A stretch of 64,000 bases of DNA, taken from the NCBI GenBank assembly GCA_037903475.1, contig JBAJFG010000492.1, positions 3,906,001 through 3,970,000 of the forward strand, given 5' to 3'. Below, piece after piece: positions 12,395-25,927 of the stretch. Origin of the DNA: Ancylostoma caninum (Eukaryota > Nematoda > Chromadorea > Rhabditida > Ancylostomatidae). A program made the translations under genes and the position numbers. The notes under the pieces are model-generated. The model had not been told where the DNA came from. It saw only the letters and a program-made list of their open reading frames with translations, and made no database searches. Numbering within the stretch: the stretch's first letter is position 1; every line of letters starts with the position of its first letter.

Positions 12395-15300
12395 CATATC
12401 TTTTGCTATTTTTGTCTTCACTAATCTAGATAAACCGGAAGTAACATTCATTTTGCATGGAGAACTCGTCCACTTTGGAAGAGCGATTAGAACGTCAGAA
12501 GTTTTCCGTGAAATTATGGAATTCCACCGTAGCTTCGCCTCATAAAAACATCTTTGAAGGCCTTATTTGCATACATATTTATGTGGAAAACAACTTGTAA
12601 CCGGTAATCCAGGTCCCAAAAGAGGAAGGAAATTCATCTTAGAGCAATGAAGACAAGGCAGCAACGATAGCGTCCGTATTATACTACTAAACCATCAAGT
12701 AGGATATTATATCTATGCTGCGAAGTTTTCTTGCTACGATTAATTCTCAAAAACTGTAATAATCGAGGAGAAGCTTCCGGAGAGCAAAGATTTCCTAATA
12801 TCAGGTTGGGGTGGAATTAACTGCTGAAACGAACATTCCAGTTCAGAGTGTTATAACTTGGTTTAAACACAACATCCTTCATCAGTTCAATGCTCATTTG
12901 ATTCGCTAAATCTTCCTTAACAATATAATTAGAAGATATGCCTCGACATTGAAAACAGAGATAGCAAAAATTCAAAAAACTTTTGGAAGGCGATTTCGCC
13001 ATACTCTGAATCAGCAGTCTGCTGCTGTCGCAGATTTGCATCTGCAACTTGGAAAAAGTGATATTCAGTAAGGGAAATTTCTGGAGAATGAAGAGAGTGA
13101 ATGAGAACCTTGAGGCCTAACTGCGCCAGTGTTTGCCGTGTGAGTTTCTAAGTGAGAGGATAAGCGCTTTCTTTGAACAGAGGAAAACCTGATTCTGTTC
13201 AGCACTGCTAACCCCACCTACAGCAGATTTTCGGACATCAACATGAAATTACAATCCTAAGACTCTTTTGTCAATGCTTGTTTAGGTTGGAGAAGACTGC
13301 AATCAATCACACCCTTACAGCACCGCCAAACTCCTGACACAATCTTCCTAGAGAGAAGATCCGGTTCAGGAAAAGTTAAAAGTGGGAAAACGTCTTCGCC
13401 AACACCCATTCGCATTTCTTATTATTTATTACGGAAACCGAGCTCCCTCTACAGTACATAATTACTTGTTCTAGAATTGAGTCGTTTTGGGACGAAAAAT
13501 TAAGTTAGAAAAGATGTCAGAGCGGGTGAGACGCTGGTCATCGGTCTGATCCTGGAGTGTTCACTTCCGCGCCTTTCTTACCCTGTCGATTGAATTCAGA
13601 TGTTTTGAAACAGTAGTATAGTAAGCGTTCATCCTTGTTCTGAACGTTCGGATAGTAAGATCCAGTCTAGGTTCTACGGCCGCCCTCAACGCCTGATCGT
13701 CTAGCGACATCCCGCGATCACGACCATACTTGCATCGAAGTTTGAAACCGTGAATGTTTTCATGAAAGTGTGAAACAGGAAAATTTGGAAACCCCTATCT
13801 CACTGTCCGTTGGCAATGCGAAGTTGAAACCAATGCAAGATTACCGGACACCTTCAGTTCACAGTCATCGAGTATGAAGCCATTAACTACGATCACCCAA
13901 AAATCGCGTCGGTTCATCATTTGTTGGCGGCTCCACAAAAAGATAGTGGAAAGGGCTAGCCAGAATATTCAAGAGGCTTTTGAAAGAGGAAGAAAAACTC
14001 TTTCAGGAGGTCACACAAATTGGCTTTAAAATGATTAAATTCCACAGAAGAGAAAAGTTTATTTGTGCACACCCCAAAACGGCAATTAATTTCGCACCAA
14101 CCTGATATTTCTCCCTTTTTTCTCACGTCTAATGACCTCACTGGAGAACTTAGGCTGCTTCTCAAACTGCTGAAATTACCTTCACACATTTTTCATTTTT
14201 CATTCATATTATGTGGCACAATACGGCCTATGAAATGTGTGCTTTAATAAACTTAATGGATACTCAACATCGGTACTGGCAACCGGCCGTTTTATTAGGA
14301 TTATATGAGTATATATCCATGTAGTTGTCGGGAGTGCAGGCACAACTCTCGCTTCTTTTAGTCGGCTCTGATTTAACGAGCTTCATCAACAGTTTTCTCC
14401 GCTCAGTTCCAGGACGTTTTTAGTGGATAAAGGGAGAGGGCCGTCAAAAAAAGACTCCATGGATGCTTGCTCAGTAGTTCATTGCGAAATCTATCGCTTA
14501 GTGAACTGCAAAAGAGTGCCAAGGTGTTAACCATCCATTTCCAGGCTCACGTTGCTGAATTTCCCATGATATTCTGTAAATATTACGTTTCGAAACTTAC
14601 TGTGCAGTATTTCTCGACTGTTATGGAGATTTTGCTGCTTTTGAAGACTTCATTGAGTCCACAGCTTAATTCCGACGTAACTACCCTGCTTCCGAGAAGA
14701 AATCCTCGTTTCGAGTAATAAGAATAGCTTTCTAGCGGAATGTACTTGTTATTCACACGTGATTGTCGTGCATTTCAAATTGCTATGCATTTGTCTACGC
14801 TGCTTCGCTTCACAGCTCATTCCTTCCATTCTGACCTCTAACAAAATTCATTTCGTGAGGAGAATCGGCCGCATTCGACGTGAGGTATCTGTTGCTGGAT
14901 GTATGTGGGAACATCGGATACGTCTGGCATACAACTCAATAGAGGAGAGGCATCATTGCTCCCATAGGGAGTGAGGATAACGCCTGCCACCTTAAACTCT
15001 CTTAACTCATCCAGAACCTTCAGGACTTTTTTCTGGGATATCCAAACATCTGCGCCACTTTCGCCCTCTTCTAGCGACGCTGAATCCACAAATTCGAAGT
15101 TTCTGTATCTAAACGCTTTACACATTCGCACGTCTCCATTCGCTGTGTGTTCTGGTGTATTCGAATCGACTTCGAGTTAGGATCTCTGGTTGCACACTCG
15201 AAGTCAACAACCTTCCCCAACGCTTCCCTCTAAGGGATCATAGAATTTGTCCGAAGTGCCGGTATCCGAGCAGCGGACATTGATGGCTGTCGTCGTTGCG

Positions 15301-16586
15301 TGTGGATGTCGTCGTTTCCGTTTGCTTTCTCTTGCGTCTATGGAAGTTATACTTAGGACCGAGTAAAAATCGAATAACTCAATTCATCTAATCATTCTTG
15401 CAGGACTAGATCCGAATAATTCAAATGTTTAGAAAGAAACTCAGCTAAATGTCTTCTCTTCACTCCTAAAGGATTGCACTGCTCCTTCTTTCTCAAATAT
15501 CCGAACTATAGACTTACACCAAATTGAATTTTCGAATTTCGTTTAAATCGATAGGTATCGGAAGCATTATCCGGGCTTAAGTATAATGGAGGTTAACCAA
15601 TTAGCTTGCATAGCAAAATGAACTTCTGCTTGCGTATTTGGAACACGTCGAACGAGCTTTTGTTTGTTTCGGTGTTTTCCGGATGTCGCCCATTGGGAAC
15701 AACGTAACCTGCGCTTAACTTTATTTAGTAGTCCGTTAACTCTACTATTTATTTTCTGGAAGCTTGCCTTTTTGGACATCTATTCAACCCTAGAATGTTC
15801 CACTTCCTAGTTCTTTTACCATACAATTTCGATTAAACCGCGTTGTTTTTCCAAATTCGTCACTGAGGCTCCGCGTCACTGAGGCTTAACCACTCCCAAT
15901 CGTCAAAGATCTCTGAGGTTAATCCAGCCAGCAGTTGCGATTGAATAGGCAGAAATTAAGGAAGTTGTTTTCTGATGCGACGTGCTTGCCACAAGAAGCG
16001 CATCTAGCGAGCATTTATCGTTGGTAGTCTCGCCGAGGAATCCTTAGGCTCAGAAATCACCACATCTTGCGTTTTCCAGGCAAACCAAGCCGAACTCTGC
16101 AACGCACCTGAGTAATCTTTACCGGATCTATAATTATTTCTCTTTTTCTCCCTTATTCCCTGGAGACTTGCTTCGACGCACAAGCATAAACAATGTGTTG
16201 TTGTGCACACTCTGAAAGAGATGCGATACAGATTCCGTAAACATTTCTGAGATGCAAAGGTGTAGACGTTGCAGCTGCTTTGGGCAAGATGAAGCTGGAT
16301 CTTCATTATGTACGTCTTAGCTCTTTGATTTGCTATAAATTTCTCTGGCGAGCCTAGTTTCATCCTGTTTTTATTCTCTACTCTTCCCACCATTATTCCT
16401 AACATTTAGGTTCCTGAAAGATACTGCGTCCTTAGAAAGTGATGTTTGAACTGCTACTGCGCTAGACAACTTCATTTCAGCTGTAGGGGTCCAAAAGATT
16501 CCTATACAATTTCTGGTATTGGTTTGCATGTATGTAGATGTTCCAGGATCCATCCTACACTACCCTCGCTAAATTCCTTAAAAAAG
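12395..16586. other. Intergenic, with dispersed repeat traces
   Basis: Holds the minus-strand candidate at 14838-15176. The blocks TTAGGACCGAGTAAAAATCG (15352) and ATAGGACCGAATAAAATCC (18448) suggest a dispersed repeat. GTCACTGAGGCT occurs twice at 15859-15890. No gene is supported. Confidence 0.5.
14838..15176 (-). CDS. Possible exon or decayed gene, unknown family
   Basis: A minus-strand frame open for about 110 codons has a protein-like composition (CKAFRYRNFEFVDSASLEEG, then VLKVLDELREFKVAGVILTP). An acceptor (CTCGAAG) lies at its start. No domain is recognised and no flanking exons were found. Confidence 0.25.
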   Translation of the reverse strand, partial: LEVDSNTPEHTANGDVRMCKAFRYRNFEFVDSASLEEGESGADVWISQKKVLKVLDELREFKVAGVILTPYGSNDASPLLSCMPDVSDVPTYIQQQIPHVECGRFSSRNEFC

Positions 16587-17007
16587 TACACTCGGCCCGC
16601 GAAGTTGCGTTCTTTTCGTTCCATCCTCTATAATTTGGTGGAATGCAGTCTATCGAAACTCCGCACAAGTCACGGAAACCGTACATGTCTGTTCGACCTA
16701 CCTATAAGCAATTTGCTATAAATTTCATGTTAAATTGTGAAATTTGAGTGTTCATTATTTTGAGAGATTCCGTCGCGAACAGCGCGCGACGTCGCATGCG
16801 GCGAGCCAAGCGGTACGCGACAAAATTGTGGTGAAGCGAGGACTCTTAAAATTTCATGATGAAGCTGAAAACTGTTACCTCACCTTATATAGGGCTGAGT
16901 TTTGGATCGATTACGTTCTTCCCATCGGTTTTATTTTGCGGTATATTGCGTCTCAACAAATTTATAGAGATGGAACGAAAAGAGCGCAACTTCGCGCGCC
17001 AAGTGTA
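16587..17007. mobile_element. TA-flanked inverted-repeat MITE
   Basis: A 421-bp element with termini of about 50 bp that match at roughly nine of ten positions: left TACACTCGGCCCGCGAAGTT and right (complement) TACACTTGGCGCGCGAAGTT, both going on to TCTTTTCGTTCCATC. The TA at each outer end suggests a Tc1/mariner-superfamily MITE. The inside has a GC-rich patch (GCGCGCGACGTCGCATGCGG) and no transposase. Confidence 0.75.
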
Positions 17008-17166
17008 CATTTTTAAATAATTAGGGAAGGTATTGTACCTCTGCGTACTGGTAGCACCTCAGCACTTCATCTTATTATTTTCCTGAAGTAGAGATAACTT
17101 AGTGCTAACCTATAAGTACTAACTAGCAGCAGTAACTTATAACGAAGTAATCAGTTTTAACTTATA

Positions 17167-17273
17167 TTGTGATAGACTGAAAAACAAGCGGAAAAAATAA
17201 AAGTAGAGATGTTGTAGCAGAGATGCCATAGTTTCTCTTTTTTTTGGCTTGTTTTTTAGTCTACATATCACAT
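17167..17273. repeat. Short imperfect inverted repeat
   Basis: TGTGATAGACTGAAAAACAA (17167 onward) pairs with the complement of the sequence ending TAGTCTACATATCACA (to 17273). It could form a hairpin of about 105 bp; a MITE remnant is possible but no target duplication was found. Confidence 0.5.
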
Positions 17274-20200
17274 TAAAAGTTGTGAATAAAATGAAATAAA
17301 GTAGAAAGAGTCATGCGATATTTGCCCTTTGTAGTAAGCGCAGCATTGATTCTTCTTCTCCTTTTTTCCTCCCTTTTTTAGAACTCTGCCTCATCAGGGT
17401 GTTTTCGAATCCATGCGATTTTCCCGCATCGTTCGCTTCGGTTACTTCTAGCTGTGAATCAGATTTGTTAGTAGCCTCTGATGCAGATTCACAGTGGAAA
17501 GTAGGCCTATGTAACATCATTGTGATCGATATCTATGAAAAGGACGTAAGATCATTAAAATTATACAGTTAATAAAATTCAATGCATCGCTGCAGAAATT
17601 GAGACGAATTTAGTTAACGCGGTTTCAACTCTAACAATATGTGGTCAGTTCAGTTTTGTTTTTGAATTGAGTTCTTTCTTTTCTCCTTGTTATTAGTCAG
17701 TCTATCTTGTCTGTTCAATTTTTAGAACTCCCAGTTCTAGTTTAATTGATGTATCAAAGGTGAATGAATGACCATATATGCCAATAAACGAATTCCATGA
17801 TAATAGAAGCATCACGGATCAGATCTGTGCACATACTTAGACCAAAACCCAACACGAAATGCAAATGTTTCTATTTAGAATGTTTTTGGGTTTACTGCTG
17901 TACATTTCATAAATGCCGCAATTAATTTTAGAAAAAAAATAATCTCTTCAAGATGGAATATGCGCAGTATTCAATATATTTTGGGTTGAGAACCAATTAA
18001 TCTAATAATAACCGGTTAGGAAATTAATATATTCAAGAAAGAAAAAATAAATTACTAAAAGGCCTCGCAGGCCTTTCAATCATTTACTCAATGCTCAACT
18101 GCTCTCTCTTTTTCCAGTACTCTAATATCCGATACTAGATTTTCTTTCTAATATTCAAATATTCGTTTTCGCATGTATCTAATAGGAATGCTGATTTTGC
18201 AGTTGCAGCCTGGGCAACCTATAAAGCGAGACCCTTCTCTCGTACCAAACGGACGAAAGTCATTGGCGCAAGTAATTAATAAGTAAAGCGGTTGCGTGAG
18301 ATCACTTTCGCTTCTGGTTTCCACCACTTCTAGTGTTTATCCGTGTTCTGCCTCAGCGGTTCGATCCAGAATCTGAAACGAATCCGGAACGATTTTTCTA
18401 GTGTTTTTGAAATGGACTCCGCAAGAGTTTTGTGAACCTATCTATACATAGGACCGAATAAAATCCTGGACTTGATTCGAAGAATTCAAATTCAAAAAAA
18501 AAAGAGGTAGATCCAAACCCTTCTTGTCATTCTTGAAGAATTTTATTGCTCAGCCTTTTACAAACATTAGAACCATAGAAGTACTTGAAATCTCGAATTT
18601 TCGAATACCTAACTATAGTACCTCATCTTCTACGAAATCATGAGCACAGCTAAATTATAGTTTTTTTAAGGTATGTTTTGATAAGCAATTGCAAATGCGT
18701 TTCAAAACTCGCTAAAATCAAGCGCCACACGTTGTCTCAAACCAGGCTTATCATGCGATTCTGGATCATCCACAGAAATCGCTAGCTGGTTCGTTATGCA
18801 GCCGATTCTGGTGCGGGTGTTTTTTGCATATGGTAACGTTTGTTTTTCCGAGCACGCCTTGTTTGGGACTCCTTTCCCTCCACGCGTTATTTCGTCCCAC
18901 ATTATTTTCCTGATAAAATCCACTCCAACTTAGTCATGCGATACCACCGCTAATCATATCCAAATAGAACGCATGCTAGCTACAACTTCCTACGGGAATG
19001 CTATTGCATCGCACAAAATTCCAGACAGTTTACCACATGCAGCTGCTTTGTCTGGTTTCTTTTCTATACTTTCAGAAGTCCATGCATTATTCACAACGCG
19101 CCTTTTAGTACGTTTTATGGTACTTTCCTCACAAGGGATTTGGTTTTGTTTCTTTATGTGGGCTAGAAATTGAGTTTATTACAGCTCTATCGAATTGCTA
19201 AATCCAGCACCGCCTTCCTCGGCATGCGTTGGCTGAGAGTCAACTTCAAGCCGATTTCAGTTCTCGCGTAAAGTTCGTTTACGCCACCAAACAACAACGC
19301 TAATATCTGCCTTGAATATTCTATTGTTGAATATGCGACATATAGTGTGAATGAGTCGATAGCCAACGTAGCGTGGAAACGGGAAGAAACCTGAAATGGC
19401 TGGATGCTGGATCGGTGGATGCGATGACAAACCCGAGGATCAATGGTCACGTCTGGCGTCTCCATCTGCCCGAAGCCACCTCGTCTCTATCCGCCGGCCC
19501 GAAATTGTTCCTCACGTTCTGCACTAATGAGCATTCTTGCCATTAAGCTTTGCACAACTTCTAGACTCTTCCTGAATTTGGTGGCTCTCATATACGTAGT
19601 TATGCAGTTGCAACTGCAATACAACTATGTATGGAAAAGGCATAGGTTTCTCCTGCATAGCGTGCTTTCAGTGGCTTCCTTATTACTTCCCTTCCTATTA
19701 GATTTGCACTCAGTCTCACAAATAATCATAGAACAGCTCTAAGAACAAAGCGTTATGTCAGGCTTACAAAAAGTTCTGAAGTCCTCCCCCCCCCCCCTCC
19801 TTACTTTTGTAGAAACTTTAGCCAACAACTTTCTCGACTAGAAAGTATAAAGCGTATAGGTTGCAGTGGTCATGCACGATTTACTGGATGCATTATTAAT
19901 TTCATACCTCAAAAACTTAAGTTTTTGTGAGTCGAGGAAGTTAAAAGCCCGCAACTTTATACCATTTATATTGAAAAAGTCTTGAATCTTAGAAACTTAC
20001 CTCGGTAAAGAAGCCTCAAAGAGTCAGACCAAATTTTTGGTAAACCCACATAATATCTTTCTGAATTAGTTGGCAGCCATAGCTTCATCCTCCTACGTCT
20101 ACTATACCAGGTAATTTTAGCAGAGCTTTTTGTGTACTCCCTAGGCTTTAACACCCATTTGCACAAAAGCTTTTGTTTCCTCGTCACCATGTGTAGGTTT

Positions 20201-21239
20201 TCCGATTTCAGTAATTGCTCTACAGAAAATTCCGCTCATGTGCGTAAATATTTCCCATTCCGAAGCTGTAATTTTCTGTTTTTGCGTCTCCAAATTCTGC
20301 AGAACTCTACACATCGCAGCGTTCTATTGATTCTCCTTGTAAGCAAAACAGAGTGACAACATGTTAGTTTTTGTCTATCTTTAGCGCTTATTCAGACATT
20401 AGCATCATATACGCACGCTGACGCTTTTAAATCCCTGCTTACATTGGACTAATCCTGGAAACACAAGATGTACCCCTTCCTCGTTAATAAATACTCGTCG
20501 GGCTAGCGAAAGACTGTTGTTTTTTCTCTTTCTAGGAATACGCTATGTTTCTTTGTCTTTACCTTGGTCTTATCACGGTTTTAAGACTTACAAGTACAAA
20601 AATTTGTCACTAGAAGTAAGAAGTAATTACAGATGTACCCGTAATTAGTTTTGATAGGTTTTCATTTAAAAGCGCTCAGCCCATGGCTGTTCCTTTGTTG
20701 TTAGTCGGATTGAGATGAGGAAGTAATAGGATGAAGGGTGTCCAATAGCCATGTTGTGGGACCTCGTTTCCGATCAAAACATAGCCATCATTTCGAAAAG
20801 CCACTAGATCTAATCTAGTTGTTTTGAAACCATCGAACCGTGGCCAACCTTACCCAAATAGCGGACACTGCCTTTTCTGGGGAATGTGTGGATTTGCACT
20901 TTTTCTGGATTTAGCTAATTTCTTACTAGTACTTGTTTTGCTCTGAAGATTCTCTTCCGCTTTTCTGAGGCATCCAAAATCTTTGAAATTTGCAACGTAC
21001 AAATTCAATTCACATTGAATGTGCATTTATGAGCAACACCCTCTGAAGAGGAAATCCGTTGTGCTGAGTCGCTTGTCGCAGCTCAGGTTTCCAAAGACTT
21101 TCATCCACTTCCTGGAGTTTCTTTAGATTCTGGATCTTCTCAGATGAATCCAGAGAATACGATGTTTCCAGAATTCTTGGGATTACCGCATGATGCTTGT
21201 CAAATTCCAATTTATTTGAGCAGAAATTTCGTCGCCGCA
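17274..21239. other. Intergenic, no supported gene
   Basis: A minus-strand frame at 19187-19465 (ending RMPRKAVLDLAIR) follows a plausible acceptor (CATTTCAG), and another at 18702-18923 has a protein-like look, but neither shows a domain or partners. A 12-base C run lies at 19786. Confidence 0.45.
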
Positions 21240-21568
21240 TAATGTGTCATGATAGATTGTGATCGAGTTTGCTCGGCCGTGTCTTTGGCAGCCGTCGCTG
21301 GGCTGTGTGCCACGCCCTATGGGGAAGCATGCTGCTGCTTTCGGCCCGTTTGTCTCGAGTTCTCTCGTCAACAATATTTCTTGTGCTGCTTTCGTTTCGT
21401 CCTTCGTGCTACTCCGTACTCCGACCTCATTTACGCCTAATTTCTCACGAGCTCTTGCCTTATTTCATGGATTCCTTCTTCCCTCTTCTTAGGCATTTGA
21501 CTCTCTTGAAGCTCTCGAATTCGCGAATTTCTCCTTGGAGATCCTAAACAGCTGCAGGGCCGTCCACC
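21240..21568 (+). promoter_or_regulatory. Probable promoter/5' leader of the exon at 21569
   Basis: This stretch is richer in GC and CpG than its surroundings and pyrimidine-rich towards the ATG. All three forward frames are open over much of it (runs of 63, 77 and 92 codons between 21249 and 21547), probably because stop codons are rare in pyrimidine-rich sequence rather than from overlapping genes. No TATA box or SL acceptor was convincingly placed; AGs before the ATG at 21554-21558 could serve as a trans-splice acceptor. Confidence 0.3.
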
Positions 21569-21726
21569 ATGGCGACGAGTGTTGGTGAAAAGCCGGCCAT
21601 ATCGCACAAAATGCTCAAACCAATGGAACGAGCTCACGCATGGGCCGGACGCCAACTGAACAGAGCTCAGCAGATGATCCGTGAGCTCTCCATATCCCAC
21701 GTCGACCCCAGGGAAATTTCGCTTCA
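21569..21726 (+). CDS. Candidate 5' coding exon with strong ATG context
   Basis: An ATG at 21569 in a strong context (ccaccATGG) opens 52 codons plus two bases, ending at a consensus GTAAGT donor; read through, it stops at once, so splicing is needed. The peptide starts MATSVGEKPAISHKMLKP and continues with an Arg/Gln-rich, probably helical segment; I recognise no domain. It ends in phase 2 (CA before the donor). That is the phase required by the acceptors at 40532 and 40562, giving a Gln or His at the junction, so this may be the first exon of the BAIAP3-like gene downstream. The implied intron is about 18.8 kb, and I cannot exclude other exons between or a separate gene. That it is a coding exon is fairly likely; the assignment to the downstream gene is inference. 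Confidence 0.5.
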
Positions 21727-23419
21727 GTAAGTCAGCATGCGACAATAGATAATAACTCGCGATGAGACGCAATACGACCACTTATATACGCAATGCAAAG
21801 TAGTAAATTTCTCCACGACATAGTAAAACCTTGTGGAAGTGCGTAAATTTTCGCGTTCAAGAGGATTTGTGCGCGAGTTTTCATGGATTCATGGATGTCG
21901 CCTCGTCTCCATGCCGAACGCGCAAAACACGTGGATGCAAATGTGGTTTTTCACGCACCGCTGACATCTCAACGAACAACTCCCTAGTTACTTACTCGTA
22001 TATGAGCAATTGATAGCATGTTGTTGTTGCTGTGTTTAATAATACGCACGTAATATCCAGCCAGCAGCGCTGAATGCTGCGACATTCAGCAGAATATGAC
22101 TGCAATTTGTAGTTGACCAGACTTCATCCATGAAATCCATGGGAAGTGGCAAGGTGTAGCGGTTTTGTCCGTGTGAAAGGTTGCTAGCGAACATTCACGA
22201 AACTTCCATACATATTACATGAGTTTCCTTTTCCCTTTTTGTCAAATTTTAATGACTAGAATCGATACAAACGAGACTTCACTTTGACAGACACATCTTT
22301 CTCTACGTTGCCATATGTTACTTCATCTAATTAAGCGATATATAAGTACAAAAAAAATGCATATCCTAAGCTGTAAAAGCAGACAACTGGTATGTATGAA
22401 TAATGCAATATTTCGGAATGAATTCAAGTCTTTATTTGTATTGCAATTAAGTTTTAATGTGGGTTACTTGAATATGAATGTTAATTCATTGGCATAAAAT
22501 GAATAGATTATGAGCCACTTGACTTCTTGCCATTCATAAAAAATCACTTCGGAACCCAATCGTGCCTTTCCATTCTCTCCAAATAAAATTTTATGGTCAA
22601 GGGAGGCGTTTTCCTTCATAGAACATAATATTCTATGAACATTAAATTTTAAAACTACTACTAAAACATGAGAAAATGGATAGAGAAGCGGGCGTACATG
22701 ATAATTCGCTCGCAAGTCTTAGAAAAAATGCGGAGATGTTTGCACAACATTGAGATAAAAAAGAGGCTTGTGGATAATCTTCTCAGGGATAAAGTATGTT
22801 TGTGAATCCTAGGGATAATAGGCCTTGTTTCTGATTAAACTTTAATCTCTGTTTTGCCAGAGTCTGTGGCTGTATGCAGATTGCGGCTGACCAAGGTGTT
22901 TTTATTATGTGTTGGAGAAACGAAGAAAAGAAATGATTTAATAGGAACACGTTCAAGTTCTAATATTTACTGTACCATACCGCTACACGAACTGTATATT
23001 CGTGTTATGGAAAACATTCTGTTCATTCATTTTTCCTCCTTTTTTTCTGATAAACTGTAACATTTTTTTTCACCACCAACCAAGAATTATTACTATCATT
23101 CTACATACATTTCACGATTTATTGTCATTATTTCACATTCTCTTACAATACAATCAATTTATTCAAGACCTTACAACGTCACTTGAAATGCTCCTATCAC
23201 ATCTAAAACGTTATAAAAATCAATTATGAGGTCAGGATCAAGCGTGGTGATGATAGAAAGTCGACCCCCATAGGACCTCCCTCTGAGCCGCCAAAAACAC
23301 GACCCCCCCCCCCCCCTCCCCCTTTCGTACACAAATTTCAAATGAGATGAGAAGTGAGAATGAAGATGCAGACACTTCTCGACTTCAAATTCAAACGTTA
23401 TAGCAGCTGTACGAATAGC

Positions 23420-23455
23420 CACCGCGTACACCGCGGAGGGTTCGATCCCCTCTCT
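23420..23455 (+). other. B-box-like tRNA fragment
   Basis: GAGGGTTCGATCCCCTCTCT has the T-arm/B-box form of a tRNA, with a good five-base stem (GAGGG / CCCTC). No matching D-arm, anticodon arm or acceptor stem could be placed upstream, so it is a tRNA or SINE fragment at most. Confidence 0.3.
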
Positions 23456-23639
23456 ATCCAGAATTTTTGCAGAAAGTTAAAATATACGCGGCTGGCGAAT
23501 ATCGCTCTGAAAGCATGAGTTCAGGCTTACTCAAGCGATTTTCTTCAAATTTGTCATGAAAAATATCGATATACATACATACGTCATCTACATAGTCAAG
23601 GATCCGATCCCTCCGAGGCTAAAATTATTGCACGACTTT

Positions 23640-24350
23640 TTTTGCAGTACGAACGTGCAAAATGTCCACCTAAAATTTTGGCTAGCTCAGCGGTATGGTT
23701 GTAGATGGATATGAATAGCAGGACATCTATTCAGTAGAGGTGCCGATTTTTTCTTAGTTCTAAATAGTCGAGGATTTGCGCTTTCAGGCTGTATAGCTCT
23801 TTTTTCCGAAGCTGCCTACACAGCGATTCAACTCCATCGCTAAAAACTTTATATATATTATACAAAAAAAGGCCAGTTTCATCGACGAAACCTCATTTTC
23901 GTGTTGAATCTTTTCTCTTGATCATGGAGACATGAAACTTGGTGACAAGGCACAGTTGGGTGGGATCCATAGAATAGCTTTTAATCGGCTCGCAGAATTG
24001 GGTAGGACTGAACGCGCAAATATTTTCACCTAAAATTTCGGCTTGCTCTGGTTGTAATTGGACATGAATAACAGGAGACCTAGCCAGTCGAGGTGCCAAT
24101 TTTTTCTCCGTTTTAATTAGTCGGAGGTTTGCGTTCTCATGCAGTGTGGTTCGCTTTTCCGCAATTGTCATCTTTCATGCTTCGATCTAGGAACAGAACA
24201 TAAGAACAAGTAAAGAAGGCCACTTTTATCAACTAAACATCATTTCCGTGATTCCAGTGCTGTCTTTTCTATTGATGCTGGAGAGCTGGAACTTGAAGGC
24301 AAAGCACAGCTGGGTAGCCTCCATAGTGAGACTTTTTTCGGTCTCCAAGG
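23640..24350. repeat. Diverged tandem duplication, about 360-bp period
   Basis: Two successive units share an ordered series of blocks: CACCTAAAATTTTGG/CACCTAAAATTTCGG (offset 360 bp), GAGGTGCC-ATTTTTTC, GAGG-TTTGCG, AAGGCCA-TTT, and GGCACAGTTGGGTGG / AGCACAGCTGGGTAG. The divergence suggests an old duplication. No open frame is kept across either unit. Confidence 0.7.
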
Positions 24351-25654
24351 GTCAGCAGGGCTGACAGTACGTATGAACAAAAATGACTGTCCGAAATTCA
24401 GTCTCGTTCCGAGGCATGGTTGCTCTAGTACTAAAAGGAGTACACGAATTCTCCACCACAACCACGATACCCCTCACGCCCCCCCCCCCCACTTTGTCCG
24501 CCCACCATACGCGCCCCGTTGATAATTTATCAGCACACACTTGACCCTGTATGAGGTATAGTGCGTTTCACCATGGACGCTAGTTGGGAAGACAGCAGAA
24601 GGAAAACAACGCGGGAAAGTGTTGAGCGACTGGAGAGGAATGAGAGAAAAGCAGGTTACCCGCACGGTTGCTCAACTATTATCGCGTTTGGGGCAGACTA
24701 TAAAATTCGGTACAAAACTTGACTGTCAGAGAGAAATTATGTATGAAAATCTAAAGCCTTGGTGTAACTTTGGAGATCCACTGTTTAAAACAGGATAAGA
24801 TATTCGATGGACCCAGTGATTCTTTTCACGAAGGTATTCCAACCCACTCCAGCAGTGAAGGGGCTCTGAACGTGGTTCCAGGTCGTTGGAAGAAAATTTT
24901 CGCTTCGCGGGCTATTGATGGTGTTAAGAAAAAAAGTGCAAAAAAACTGGCTCCGCACATTTCATCTAATGGTCCATTTAAAAACTATACGAACATCGTA
25001 GGAAACCTCCTCGATTCAAGGATTCTTATAATGAAGTATTTATTTCTGATTTTTCCATAAGGAATTCACGAACAGAAACAGCCACCTTTGCAAACCAACA
25101 CTTTTCTGGAGGAATTTTTCTGAATTTTCCCTGGCATTTCAATGTCAGTCTATTTGCGACGATAAAATCCTACAGTTCCGCTCTCTCCAGGAAGTTGAAC
25201 CAACTAACTAGCATAAAAAAAACTAACGCAAACATAACTGGGCTTTTTCTTAACCAGCAAGGGGTTTCACAAGCATACTCACAAACGTGCCACCACTTTT
25301 ACCCTTCGTTTTGTTTTCTTTTTTCTTTCTCAAACTCTCAGTCCTGCTCTTTGTGGTACGCAGAAGTAAAATCCTTACCACATTTTCCTCAGATGTGGAG
25401 AACTCCTTGACAACAGCCCTGCCAACAGCCTCCCTCCCCCTACCTCTTCCTTTCATATTGAAAAATTCACCTTCACTACTGTTGCAGCTGCTATGCTGGT
25501 AGGATTTACGTCACAAGGAACTTTTCCCACGTTTTTCGTAAAATCTTATTAGTGCTATGTTTTTGTAGTACGATTCACGATGCCTGTGATCTCGTGAGTA
25601 CGGACATTTACCACCCTCTCACTCAGCGTCAGGTCATTTTACCGTTTTGAACTC

Positions 25655-25850
25655 GAAAGAGAACAGCCAAACGTGGTTCGAAGGATACTGTCGGTCACTT
25701 TAGCACATTAATGATTATCTTAGAACAAGGCTGAACGAAGTATGCTGGTGATAAGTATCCGATAATTGGGAACAGCCAAAAATGGTCGAAAAGATGCCTT
25801 GGCCCACCCAACACCTTATTAGTCACCTTAGGTCAAAGATGACCTGTTAT
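25655..25850. repeat. Degenerate direct repeat, about 110-bp period
   Basis: GAACAGCCAAACGTGGTTCG (25662) recurs as GAACAGCCAAAAATGGTCG (25771), and the following GATTATCTTAGAACAA corresponds to TAGTCACCTTAGGTCAAA. A diverged tandem repeat with no coding sense. Confidence 0.45.
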
Positions 25851-25927
25851 TCTTTGTAAAGAACCTGACGCAGTGCTTTTTATACACTAACCTACCGGGG
25901 CCTAACCCGTAGGGTGGTAGTGACATA

